Source: an uncultured Acetatifactor sp.
GTDB taxonomy: Bacteria; Bacillota; Clostridia; Lachnospirales; Lachnospiraceae
Assembly: GCA_910577035.1 (NCBI GenBank)
Contig: CAJTKW010000001.1
Coordinates: 74,642 to 138,641, forward strand
DNA length: 64,000 bases
Direction of reading: 5' to 3'
Shown here: in pieces, positions 18,919 through 26,707 of the stretch
Numbering within the stretch: the stretch's first letter is position 1
How the letters are laid out: each line of letters starts with the position of its first letter
Position numbers and translations under genes: made by a program
Notes under the pieces: generated by a model
What the model was told of the DNA's origin: nothing
Database searches by the model: none
What the model saw: the letters and a program-made list of their open reading frames with translations, nothing else

Positions 18919-19010
18919 AAGAATGCCTGCTTTTGGCATTCTTCCAGTGTGAGATTTAGAATTTCTTGGGCGGCGTTTTATGACGCCATAGAAATTCTTC
19001 TCACACTTTT
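18919..19010 (+). terminator. Two hairpins after virB4, the second terminator-like
   Basis: AAGAATGCC/GGCATTCTT (18919-18943) lies directly after the virB4 stop. A 60-nt hairpin follows (GTGTGAGA...AGAATTTCT pairing with AGAAATTCT...TCTCACAC, 18947-19006), ending in TTTT. It stands upstream of the iterons and the next ribosome site, so downstream genes need read-through or their own promoter. Confidence 0.6.
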
Positions 19011-19020
19011 GCGCACGAAT

Positions 19021-19079
19021 TACGCATACAATACGCATTTTTTCATGCAGTACGCATGTATTGCGTACAGATTACGCAT
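19021..19079. repeat. Iteron cluster: five TACGCAT units, mostly 11-bp period
   Basis: TACGCAT begins at 19021, 19032, 19051 and 19073, with an inverted copy (TGCGTA) at 19062. The steps 19021-19032 and 19051-19062-19073 are 11 bp. Two more copies with the same 11-bp period lie upstream of parM at 59.6 kb. ParR-type proteins of other plasmids bind about 11-bp repeats, so this may be a second ParR or partition site, or an operator for the DUF5697 module. Confidence 0.65.
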
Positions 19080-19100
19080 TAACACGAGGAGGTGATTTTA

Positions 19101-19637
19101 TTGAAGACAAGGGCAGATATTTATGGAATCGAAGCGGCGGAACTGCTCCGTCTGATATCCATGTATCCGGGCATTACAGACGGACAGATGCTCCGCTTTT
19201 TCCCCGGCAAGACGGAAAAGATCAAAAACCTGCTCTCCCACCTGACAAAACAGGGGCGCATTTTTTCCACGGACACGGGAAACTGCTTTCCCGCCGGACA
19301 CGAAAGTCCAACACCGGCACCCGGACTGCTGCAGGCGGTCTGGGTGCTGCTGGATTTCCTTGACCGGGCAGAATACCACTCCTGCGGCGAGTTCCCCTCC
19401 GCCATCCTTTTCTTTGCCGCAGGCGAACTGTATGAGGTCATTCCTGTTCCCCTGAGGCAGGAGGCACTGATTGCCAGCATCCTGCAGCATACACGGACAG
19501 AGGACAGCCGCCGCATTGTGGTGGTAGACGAACCTGCACAGATTGCGGAACTGGACTTTCCTAACATATCCGGCTACTGCACAGCAGGGGAGGACGGGCA
19601 GGTACATTATTATCAGAAATCGAATGGAGGGTTGTAA
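19101..19637 (+). CDS. DUF5697 family protein
   Basis: Start is TTG behind GAGGAGGTG; an in-frame GTG overlaps the ribosome site. The N-terminal segment (IYGIEAAELLRLISMYPGIT) is the conserved DUF5697 opening and looks like a winged-helix unit, followed by a mixed alpha/beta domain (VWVLLDFLDRAEYHSCGEFP). These proteins recur next to T4SS genes in Clostridia elements; the function is not known. The next gene starts at the base after its stop. Confidence 0.75.
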   Translation: MKTRADIYGIEAAELLRLISMYPGITDGQMLRFFPGKTEKIKNLLSHLTKQGRIFSTDTGNCFPAGHESPTPAPGLLQAVWVLLDFLDRAEYHSCGEFPSAILFFAAGELYEVIPVPLRQEALIASILQHTRTEDSRRIVVVDEPAQIAELDFPNISGYCTAGEDGQVHYYQKSNGGL

Positions 19638-20300
19638 TTGGACCGAAAACTAATATCACGCCGGATCGCGGATGTAAGGGAAAACCTCATGCGGCTGAAT
19701 AACCACATCTGCGCCATGGATTCCCTTGACATCCAGCGGTATCCGGATAACTACGAAACCATGTCCACCGAGGCGGCCCTGCGGGCGGAAAAGATTGCCT
19801 GCCAGCTCAGGAACCTCCTCTATGCCACCACGGATATTTCCAGGACGGACTACCTGCTGCAGGCGGGGGAAGTCCACGGCATTGACATTCTCTATGAAAA
19901 CGGCATCATGGAGATCACACTCCCCCGCCTGCTGCCCAAAAAGAAAGCGAAACAGAGCAGCCTGTTCCTCTTAGACCCGCTCCATGCCGCTTTGGAACAA
20001 TATGCAGCCCATACTGCCCTCCCGCGTTTCCGGGAATGTGTGGTCTGTATTTCCCATGTATACAGCCATGAACTGCCTGACTGGTGCCTTTTGGATTACG
20101 ACAACCTCCAGCAGAAACAGCTTTTGGATACCATTGCCCTCCATGTCATGGTGGACGACAGCGGGCTGCTCTGTGATGCTTACAACACCACCGAACTTGG
20201 GGACAGGGACTGCACCCATATCTATATCATGGGGAAAGACCGCTTTGCAGACTGGCTCACGGAACGCAAAAACAGGCTGAAATCCATATCAGATTTTTAG
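19638..20300 (+). CDS. DUF6100-type conserved protein
   Basis: The TTG start follows GGAGGG and directly abuts the previous stop, showing translational coupling. The 220-residue product has a helical N-terminus (RIADVRENLMRLNNHICAMD) and an alpha/beta C-terminal domain. I recognise it as the DUF6100 partner of DUF5697, with moderate certainty. No catalytic motif is evident. Confidence 0.6.
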   Translation: MDRKLISRRIADVRENLMRLNNHICAMDSLDIQRYPDNYETMSTEAALRAEKIACQLRNLLYATTDISRTDYLLQAGEVHGIDILYENGIMEITLPRLLPKKKAKQSSLFLLDPLHAALEQYAAHTALPRFRECVVCISHVYSHELPDWCLLDYDNLQQKQLLDTIALHVMVDDSGLLCDAYNTTELGDRDCTHIYIMGKDRFADWLTERKNRLKSISDF

Positions 20301-20390
20301 GGTTTTGGAGGCACTTTTCCCCTGATATGGAACATCCGGCTGGAAAAGCGCATGGATACGGCATTTTCCCCATGCGGCTGCCTGCCGGAT

Positions 20391-20418
20391 TTACCGAGGT
20401 CTTTAGCCGCCTCGGTAA
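20391..20418. terminator. Hairpin in the leader of the next gene
   Basis: TTACCGAGG and CCTCGGTAA form a 9-bp stem 12 bp before the ribosome site. There is no T run on the plus strand, so an mRNA structure role is more likely than termination. Confidence 0.4.
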
Positions 20419-20443
20419 AAACCGACACAAGGAGGTGATACCT

Positions 20444-21568
20444 GTGGCGGATCATTCTTTCTATCCGCAAAAGGACACACAGGCCTACCGGCTGTTAGAG
20501 CTGACCGCCATATGCGGCGAACTGCCCGCCTGTCTGCTCCACCGCATCCCCGGCAGTACCAGCTATAAAGATGTCCTAATCTGGTCCTTAAAAAAGGAAC
20601 GGCTCTTAAAGACCTACTACCGTGACAGGCTGCGCGGATATCGGCTTGGAACAAAAGGCAAGGCTTTCCTGCTGCGTGAGAACCCTGAGCGATTCTCTTT
20701 TTACCTGACAGGAAATGCCGACACCAATATGTTAAAAAGCGAGATTACCCGCAGGCTCCGGCTCCACAGGATTGCGGAGATATACATAATGATGATGAAT
20801 GCCGGCATATCCGTGTTCCGGGATGAAAAGCCTGACTTATTCAGCCCCGGAGGGATCGGGCTTCTGCCCACGCACCCACCCGCCTTTTATAGCTCAAGGG
20901 AAGTCAAGGAGCTTGGCATGGAAACCATAAAGATCCGCGGCTCCCGCATGGCAGGGGTGCTGACTTCCCCCGCCGGCAGTTTCCTCATCTACAATGAGGG
21001 AACCCAGACCGCGAAATGGGATTACCGGGCAGAACAGCGGGCACAGGCATTGCTGCAGATGACACTCTGCACCGGTCAGACCGCCAATGATAAGGTTTCA
21101 GGGCTTCTTTTCGGCAGCGGGATGGAACCCTTTTACCAGATCCTGTCCAGCGCCGACAGCAATACCCGATGCTTTTTTCTTCTGGACGGGAACTATGAGC
21201 ACTTTTATTACCTGACAAACGACTTTCATGGGGAGGTGATGCTGAAATTACTTTGTGACACTGGGCGGAGGGCGGAGCTTGACCGTATTCTCTCCCTTGA
21301 CCTGAAAGCGGGGGTGCCCGACTTTTCCATAGAGAACGATGCCCTCGACAGGGAGGGAAATCCCGTACTTTTCGGATACCTGCCTGACATCCCGCGGGTC
21401 AACCGGTTCCTTATGGCGCTGCAGCTCAGGGAGAGGACCGGAACTCTGATATGTTTTGATTTTCAGGCAGGGGCTTACGCACAATATGCCGGGGGGCTGC
21501 TCCGCCTCCAGACCATCAGCTTTGAAAAATTTGAAAGGAGGTTTTACCCATCAAAAAAAGAAAATTGA
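20444..21568 (+). CDS. Conserved ICE protein of unknown function
   Basis: The GTG start lies six bases after GGAGGTG; the frame is open further upstream but lacks a ribosome site there. The 374-residue protein begins with a winged-helix-like segment (YRLLELTAICGELPACLLHR) comparable in layout to the DUF5697 protein, then an alpha/beta domain. It lies between the DUF6100-type gene and the coupling protein, so it probably serves DNA processing or recruitment. Its 3' end overlaps the coupling protein gene. Confidence 0.65.
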   Translation: MADHSFYPQKDTQAYRLLELTAICGELPACLLHRIPGSTSYKDVLIWSLKKERLLKTYYRDRLRGYRLGTKGKAFLLRENPERFSFYLTGNADTNMLKSEITRRLRLHRIAEIYIMMMNAGISVFRDEKPDLFSPGGIGLLPTHPPAFYSSREVKELGMETIKIRGSRMAGVLTSPAGSFLIYNEGTQTAKWDYRAEQRAQALLQMTLCTGQTANDKVSGLLFGSGMEPFYQILSSADSNTRCFFLLDGNYEHFYYLTNDFHGEVMLKLLCDTGRRAELDRILSLDLKAGVPDFSIENDALDREGNPVLFGYLPDIPRVNRFLMALQLRERTGTLICFDFQAGAYAQYAGGLLRLQTISFEKFERRFYPSKKEN

Positions 21569-23526
21569 TCCTGACGCTGGTTTCTGTTCCTGCCGCCCTT
21601 CTCGCCGTCCTGTATGCGGGAGGGTACCTGGCACAGTTTATCGGCAACTATGTACTCTGGCAGCAGGAAGGCGGCTATCCCGGTGACGGCACTTCCCCGG
21701 TTATGGCATCGCCCTCTTTCCCCGCCTGCCTCTCTGCGGTGTTTAGTCCGCCCTATGGCATTTACGGAATCTTTATCTGCATCGGGCTGCTTGGCATCCT
21801 GCTCATCATGGTAATGCGGATGGGCTACAGCGACACCGGAGAATATGACGCGGACAGGAATTTCACCTATTCCGCCAAAGGCACCTACGGCACATCCGGC
21901 TGGATGGACAAAAAAGAACTGTCACAGGTTCTGGAGCTTGTCCCCATCCGTGACCTGCACTGCCACCACGGCACGGTTTTGGGGCTGCTGGACGGGAAAG
22001 CGGTCTGCGTTCCTGAGAAGACCCTGCTCAACAGCAACCTCGCCGTCTATGGTGCCAGCGGTTCCATGAAAACACGCTCTTTCTGCCTGAACCGCATTTT
22101 ACAGGGTGTTGCGCGCAGGGAATCCCTGATCATCTGCGATCCGAAGTCCGAGCTTTATGAAAAGACCAGCGAATATCTGCGCGGGCAGGGTTACTGTGTC
22201 AAGGTATTTAACCTTGTGGAACCTGAAAATTCCGACTCATGGAACTGCCTCGCGGAGATTGACGGGCAGGAGCTGATGGCGCAGCTCTTTGTTGACGTCA
22301 TTATCAAAAACACAAACAGTAACGGCAAGGGGGACCACTTCTGGGATTCCTGTGAAATGAACCTGTTAAAAGCGCTGACCCTGTATGTGGATTTAAGCTA
22401 TCCACCTGCAAAACGCAACATCGGGCAGATGTACCGCCTGCTCACCCTGAATTCCGAAAGCGCCCTGGACAGTCTTTTTGAAGTCCTGCCGAACACGCAT
22501 CCGGCGAAAGCGCCTTACAGTCTTTTCAAACAGGCTTCGGATACCGTGCGCAGCGGCGTGGTGATTGGGCTTGGCAGCCGCCTGCAGGTATTCCAGGCAG
22601 AATTGATAAAAAAGATCACCGCCCATAACGAGATTGACCTGGAACTTCCGGGCACTTCCCCCTGTGCCTATTTCCTTGTCACCAGCGACCAGGACAGCAC
22701 CTTTGACTTTCTGGCATCCCTGTTTCTTTCCTTTGTGTTCATCAAGTTAGTCAGGTATGCGGATAAAAACTGTGAGGGCGGGAAACTGCCCGTGCCCGTC
22801 CATGTGCTCGGCGAGGAGCTGACCGCCTGCGGCACCATCCCCGACCTGTCCAGACGGCTGAGTGTGATCCGCTCCCGGAACATCTCCATGTCCTGCGTGT
22901 TCCAGAACCTGGCGGGGCTGCAGAACCGTTACCCACAGAATCTCTGGCAGGAAATACTCGGCAACTGCGATGTCCAGCTTTTCTTAGGCTGCACCGACCC
23001 GCTCACCGCGGAATTTGTCAGCTCCAGGACAGGGCTTGCCAGCGTGGCAGTATCCAGCAAATCCAAACAGCTGGGAACATGGCGGATCTCCAACTATACG
23101 CCGGAGTTCAGGGAGACCAGCGGCGTGGGGAAACGGCCGGTGCTGACACCGGACGAAGTGCTGCGGCTGCCCGTTGACAAGGCGCTGGTAATCATCCGCG
23201 GCAAAAAGATACTCAAGGTGGACAAGCTGGATTACTCCAGACACCCTAAATATGAAAAGCTGCATTCCTGCAAGGCATCCGCCCATATCCCCGAATGGCG
23301 GAAATCGGAAAATGAGGCAAGAAACAATCCGCAGGGTGAAAATACGGAAACTGCTGAGCCACCTGCAAAGAAAACAGGCGGGCGGAAACCCAAACCTACA
23401 GCAGCCAAAAAGACAAGCCCTGCTGCGGCAGAAAAGGAAAAGCCTGAACAGACGGCACCGCCACCAGAGAGCACCGCTGCTCCTGCAGGCATCATTCCTA
23501 CGGACAAAGAGTCCATCATGTCCTAA
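21565..23526 (+). CDS. virD4: VirD4-like T4SS coupling protein (CD1115-type)
   Basis: It recruits the DNA-relaxase substrate to the T4SS. Two N-terminal membrane helices are followed by a P-loop (YGASGSMKTRSF), DPKSELYEKT, and SVIRSRNISMSCVFQN. The usual Walker B LDEF is replaced by LGEEL (near residue 417), losing the aspartate. The C-terminal ~80 residues are Lys/Pro/Ala-rich. The TTG used here has no spaced ribosome site; AGGAGG lies eight bases before ATC at 21550, which would give MKKRKLILTL, so the true start may be a near-cognate ATC. Confidence 0.9.
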   Translation: MILTLVSVPAALLAVLYAGGYLAQFIGNYVLWQQEGGYPGDGTSPVMASPSFPACLSAVFSPPYGIYGIFICIGLLGILLIMVMRMGYSDTGEYDADRNFTYSAKGTYGTSGWMDKKELSQVLELVPIRDLHCHHGTVLGLLDGKAVCVPEKTLLNSNLAVYGASGSMKTRSFCLNRILQGVARRESLIICDPKSELYEKTSEYLRGQGYCVKVFNLVEPENSDSWNCLAEIDGQELMAQLFVDVIIKNTNSNGKGDHFWDSCEMNLLKALTLYVDLSYPPAKRNIGQMYRLLTLNSESALDSLFEVLPNTHPAKAPYSLFKQASDTVRSGVVIGLGSRLQVFQAELIKKITAHNEIDLELPGTSPCAYFLVTSDQDSTFDFLASLFLSFVFIKLVRYADKNCEGGKLPVPVHVLGEELTACGTIPDLSRRLSVIRSRNISMSCVFQNLAGLQNRYPQNLWQEILGNCDVQLFLGCTDPLTAEFVSSRTGLASVAVSSKSKQLGTWRISNYTPEFRETSGVGKRPVLTPDEVLRLPVDKALVIIRGKKILKVDKLDYSRHPKYEKLHSCKASAHIPEWRKSENEARNNPQGENTETAEPPAKKTGGRKPKPTAAKKTSPAAAEKEKPEQTAPPPESTAAPAGIIPTDKESIMS

Positions 23527-23609
23527 ACCTATAAACCTGCCCTCATGCCGCAACCAATAAAAGCGGCTATATGGGCAATGCAAGTCAAAGATTATCATAC
23601 TGTTCACTC

Positions 23610-23669
23610 GGGAAGTCTGTACGCACACGCCCAGACTTTCCCTTGCACAAACGGCGTGTGCAGAAGGAG
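23610..23669 (+). promoter_or_regulatory. H-type pseudoknot abutting the ribosome site of the S1-domain gene
   Basis: Stem 1 pairs GGGAAGTCTG (23610-23619) with CAGACTTTCCC (23632-23642, one bulged base). Its loop holds GCACACGCC (23623-23631), which pairs perfectly with GGCGTGTGC (23653-23661), directly before the ribosome site AGAAGGAG. The two stems abut with no spacer. The arrangement fits a translational operator. The downstream product is itself an S1-type RNA-binding protein, so autoregulation is an attractive inference. Confidence 0.62.
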
Positions 23670-23675
23670 AAAAAC

Positions 23676-25049
23676 ATGACAAAGAACGAAGAATTATTAG
23701 AACAGGTCCCCTCCCTGGAGACCACCACCAATCAGGAGACAGCACTTCCGGATGGTGCTGAAACAGCACAGCCTGCGGAGGACATGGATCTGAATGAACT
23801 TCTCAGCAGCATGGATGCGCCCATGGCCGGAGAAACACCTGAAACATCCCCTGAAGTATCCGCCCCCACAGGGGAAGAACCTCCCGCAAAACCCAAACGG
23901 GCTTCCGGCAGGAAAAAGAAAGCGGAAACCACGGAACCTGCACCTGAAACAGAGGAACCTGCTGTTATGGTTTCCGGGGATACGGAAACAGCTCCCCTGA
24001 ACGAAGAAAACGGCACTGATGCGGCTCCTGACACCGACCCTTCCTTATTATCCGAGGATACCGCAGTTGAACCCGCAGCTCCTGCAGAAGATCAGCCGGC
24101 AGCAGCACCCCGTTCCGTATCAAGGGCAAAACCCGCTGCGGCACCCATACTGACACTGGAAAGCCGTGGTGAGATTGAAACGGACGAGGCCCGTGAGGAT
24201 GCCATCTGGCATGAAATCCATAATGCCTACAGAACCCGCAGGCTCCTGACCGGGCAGCTTGGCGGGATCGAGCAGACCGACAACGGAAAAACCATTGCCA
24301 TTGTGGATTACAAGGGCTTCCGCATTGTCATTCCCATAAAAGAAATGATGATCAATGTGGGGCGCAGTCCCTCCGGTGAGGAATACCGTGAGCTGATGCT
24401 GCGGCAGAATAAGATCCTTGGGAATATGCTCGGCGCCGAGATCGACTTCATGGTGCGCGGAATTGACTCCAAGACACGCAGCGTTGTGGCAAGCCGTAAA
24501 GAAGCAATGCTGAAAAAACGCCAGATCTTCTATCTGGATACGGATGCCTCCGGCACCTACCGCATCTTTGAAGGACGCGTGGTGCAGGCCCGCATCATTG
24601 CCGTGGCGGAGAAGGTGGTCAGAGTGGAAGTTTTTGGCGTGGAATGTTCCATTATGGCAAGGGACCTTGCATGGGACTGGATCGGGGATGCCCATGAGCG
24701 TTTCTCCGTTGGCGACCAGATCCTTGTGCGTGTCCTGAATGTACGCAGGGGAGATACCGTGGAGGACATCAGCATTAAAGCCGACATTAAGAGCGTCTCC
24801 CAGAGCACCAGCCATGACAACCTGAAAAAATGTCGCATCCAGAGTAAGTATGCGGGCAAAGTAACGGATGTACATAAGGGCGTGGTCTATATCCGCCTCA
24901 GCAACGGAGTCAATGCTGTTGCCCATTCCTGCTACGACCACCGCACACCCGGCAAAAAGGATGATGTGAGCTTTGCCGTTACCCGCATTGACGAGGAACG
25001 GGGCGTGGCCGTGGGGATCATTACACGGATTATCCGGCAGAATCTATAG
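23676..25049 (+). CDS. S1-domain RNA-binding protein with acidic Pro/Ala/Glu N-terminus
   Basis: The ATG follows AGAAGGAG. Residues 1-150 are disordered, rich in Glu, Pro, Ala and Thr, with a short basic patch (KPKRASGRKKK). From about residue 300 come two OB/S1-like domains: RIFEGRVVQARIIAVAEKVV and YAGKVTDVHKGVVYIRLSNG. It closes the T4SS gene block. A role in RNA binding, perhaps anti-termination or translational control within the element, is inferred from the domains and from the structured leader; nothing direct shows it. Confidence 0.75.
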   Translation: MTKNEELLEQVPSLETTTNQETALPDGAETAQPAEDMDLNELLSSMDAPMAGETPETSPEVSAPTGEEPPAKPKRASGRKKKAETTEPAPETEEPAVMVSGDTETAPLNEENGTDAAPDTDPSLLSEDTAVEPAAPAEDQPAAAPRSVSRAKPAAAPILTLESRGEIETDEAREDAIWHEIHNAYRTRRLLTGQLGGIEQTDNGKTIAIVDYKGFRIVIPIKEMMINVGRSPSGEEYRELMLRQNKILGNMLGAEIDFMVRGIDSKTRSVVASRKEAMLKKRQIFYLDTDASGTYRIFEGRVVQARIIAVAEKVVRVEVFGVECSIMARDLAWDWIGDAHERFSVGDQILVRVLNVRRGDTVEDISIKADIKSVSQSTSHDNLKKCRIQSKYAGKVTDVHKGVVYIRLSNGVNAVAHSCYDHRTPGKKDDVSFAVTRIDEERGVAVGIITRIIRQNL

Positions 25050-25070
25050 TTATCGTAATTTTTTTAATCC

Positions 25071-25112
25071 AAATGTGGCAGGTATCTATAACTGATACCT
25101 GCCACACATTTC
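25071..25112. terminator. Strong terminator after the S1-domain gene
   Basis: TGTGGCAGGTATC and GATACCTGCCACA form a perfect 13-bp stem with a seven-base loop. T-rich sequence precedes it and CATTTCTT follows, so it may work in both directions. It ends the T4SS transcription unit. Confidence 0.75.
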
Positions 25113-25270
25113 TTAATGATACAGCTCTTTGTGTTTGTTCATGTACTTTGCTGCGTTGTTTTTCTGCTTTTGGGTAGAATTTTTCCTTGCTAAAGTCCTT
25201 ACTGCTTTACGGATTTTAGGTCCATGATATACTTTTTGTTTGTCTAAATCGTTTTTATATCGTTTTCCAC
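25113..25270 (-). other. Possible degraded lysine-rich frame
   Basis: A minus-strand frame of about 50 codons (GPKIRKAVRTLARKNSTQKQ) ends in TAA but has no start or ribosome site, and lies after the Rpn gene terminator. It may be the tail of a lost gene. Otherwise nothing is seen in this stretch. Confidence 0.25.
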
Positions 25271-25305
25271 AAAAAAACGGAGCTGCCTTTTGATAACAGC
25301 CCCGT
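25271..25305 (-). terminator. Intrinsic terminator of the Rpn gene
   Basis: On the minus strand CGGGGCTG pairs with CAGCTCCG (one G-T pair) and is followed by seven T. It stands about 20 bp after the Rpn stop codon. Confidence 0.75.
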
Positions 25306-25323
25306 AACTCTATCGCATAATTA

Positions 25324-26151
25324 TTATGCCATTACTACTTCTGTGATTTCTTTTGCTAACTCCTGAACTTCTTCTAAAGTAAGATTTACACCATCTGCAA
25401 TTTCTTCATAAGAAAGTTTTTCTGCTTTTATCAATCGAATCGCTGTTTGTTTCCGTTCTGCCAATATTGATTCATTTCTCATTTCTTCCATCGCCCTACA
25501 CATAACCAGCTGTCCCTCCTTACTCTCTTTCAAATATCTTGCCCGTTCCGCCAAAACCTTATACTGCATATCCGCAGGGTTCGTACAGGCAAAGTCATGC
25601 ATCAGGACTCCTATGGGAGAATCATCATCTTTATACTCCCCGTTCACATATATAATATGCGCTTCATCCTGAAACAACGCTCCTGTTTCCTTAATCGTCC
25701 GGTCCACATGATAAATCGGTAGTCCTGCCCCCATTTCATCATGTTCCGTAATAAAAATCACGTATGTTTCTGTCAAAAAATCGTAATCTTTACCTTTTGG
25801 TAAAATGTTTACATCTATTACGCTGGAATGATACCTTGCCCTTTTCGGACTTGCCCCTTTGTCTGAACGCTGAATCTCAATATTGTACTTTTTTGCATTC
25901 TTATCGGTTGCATAGGCATCCAGCCTCACAGAATGTCCCAAAAGATTCCGAATCTCATGCTGGGTATGCACACTCTGTACTTTCAGATCCGGATTATTCA
26001 TTATAATGCGCAGGACAAATTCCGTACATTCAAGATTTTCTTCAAAAAATTTCGCCATAAAGTCATCATCCATCAAACGGAAATTTTTAATGTATTCCAA
26101 GTCCCGCTCGCTGGAGTCAAAGTTTGTCAGTACATCTTTATCTTTACTCAT
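25324..26151 (-). CDS. Rpn family PD-(D/E)XK nuclease / putative transposase
   Basis: The 275-residue protein has the family's opening (DDDFMAKFFEENLECTEFVL) and the nuclease core LDAYATD...YNIEIQRSD, where the D and the E-x-Q form the catalytic triad. A helical C-terminus ends in an HTH-like segment (LSYEEIADGVNLTLEEVQEL). Rpn proteins are recombination-promoting DNA endonucleases. It lies on the opposite strand from its T4SS neighbours, is lower in GC and carries its own terminator, so it is probably an acquired unit. Confidence 0.85.
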   Translation of the reverse strand: MSKDKDVLTNFDSSERDLEYIKNFRLMDDDFMAKFFEENLECTEFVLRIIMNNPDLKVQSVHTQHEIRNLLGHSVRLDAYATDKNAKKYNIEIQRSDKGASPKRARYHSSVIDVNILPKGKDYDFLTETYVIFITEHDEMGAGLPIYHVDRTIKETGALFQDEAHIIYVNGEYKDDDSPIGVLMHDFACTNPADMQYKVLAERARYLKESKEGQLVMCRAMEEMRNESILAERKQTAIRLIKAEKLSYEEIADGVNLTLEEVQELAKEITEVVMA

Positions 26152-26253
26152 TTGACTACCAACCTTTTATTTTTTCACTTCTGCTACCTATACAATATCA
26201 TAAAACCTGCTGTTATTCAAGTTTTACCACTTATCCTTCTTTTTTTAATATGT

Positions 26254-26282
26254 ATTGACAAATTTCAATACGTGAATATAAT
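26254..26282 (+). promoter_or_regulatory. arsR promoter with overlapping operator
   Basis: TTGACA (26255-26260) and TATAAT (26277-26282) are perfect boxes with a 16-bp spacer. ATTGA-N6-TCAAT (26254-26269) overlaps the -35 box, and the same palindrome recurs before the permease gene, so it is the likely ArsR operator. Confidence 0.75.
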
Positions 26283-26316
26283 AGAGGTATAGACAGCTTT
26301 AAGGGAGGTGGTAAAT

Positions 26317-26628
26317 TTGATTGATGAAAGCAAAATACCAACGATTTTTAAGGCTTTTTGTGACGAAAACCGTATTGAGATTTTGAAGCAGTTGATTACA
26401 GGAGAAAAATGTGCCTGTGTACTGTTAGAAAACCTGCATATTTCACAACCCACGTTATCACACCACATGAAAATTCTTTGCAGTTCGGGTATCGTGGTTA
26501 TGCGGAAAGAGCAGAAATGGGCGCATTATTCCATATCGGAGGAGGGTATTGCATATGCAATGGAATATCTTCAATCCCTTATGACTGTTAAGAGTTTGGG
26601 CAAAGATAAGCCATGCTGTGACAAGTAA
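26317..26628 (+). CDS. ArsR/SmtB-family metalloregulator
   Basis: TTG with GGGAGG eight bases upstream is preferred over a GTG that overlaps the ribosome site. The 103-residue winged-helix protein has the family core (FKAFCDENRIEILKQLITG) with a Cys-x-Cys pair (KCACVLLE, near residue 31) at the classical alpha-3 metal site, the recognition helix SQPTLSHHMKIL and a Cys-Cys near the C-terminus. Such proteins repress until arsenite or soft metals bind the cysteines. It heads a three-gene cassette. Confidence 0.88.
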   Translation: MIDESKIPTIFKAFCDENRIEILKQLITGEKCACVLLENLHISQPTLSHHMKILCSSGIVVMRKEQKWAHYSISEEGIAYAMEYLQSLMTVKSLGKDKPCCDK

Positions 26629-26668
26629 AGCTGTTTACGTCTGGCATGGCTTATCAAAAAGATTTTAT

Positions 26669-26684
26669 ATTGATACATTTCAAT
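26669..26684 (+). promoter_or_regulatory. Second ArsR operator candidate
   Basis: ATTGA-TACATT-TCAAT repeats the palindrome found at the arsR promoter. It lies about 12 bp before the permease ribosome site, suggesting a second level of repression. Confidence 0.55.
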
Positions 26685-26707
26685 ATTTCTATGTACGGAG
26701 GTTTGTT

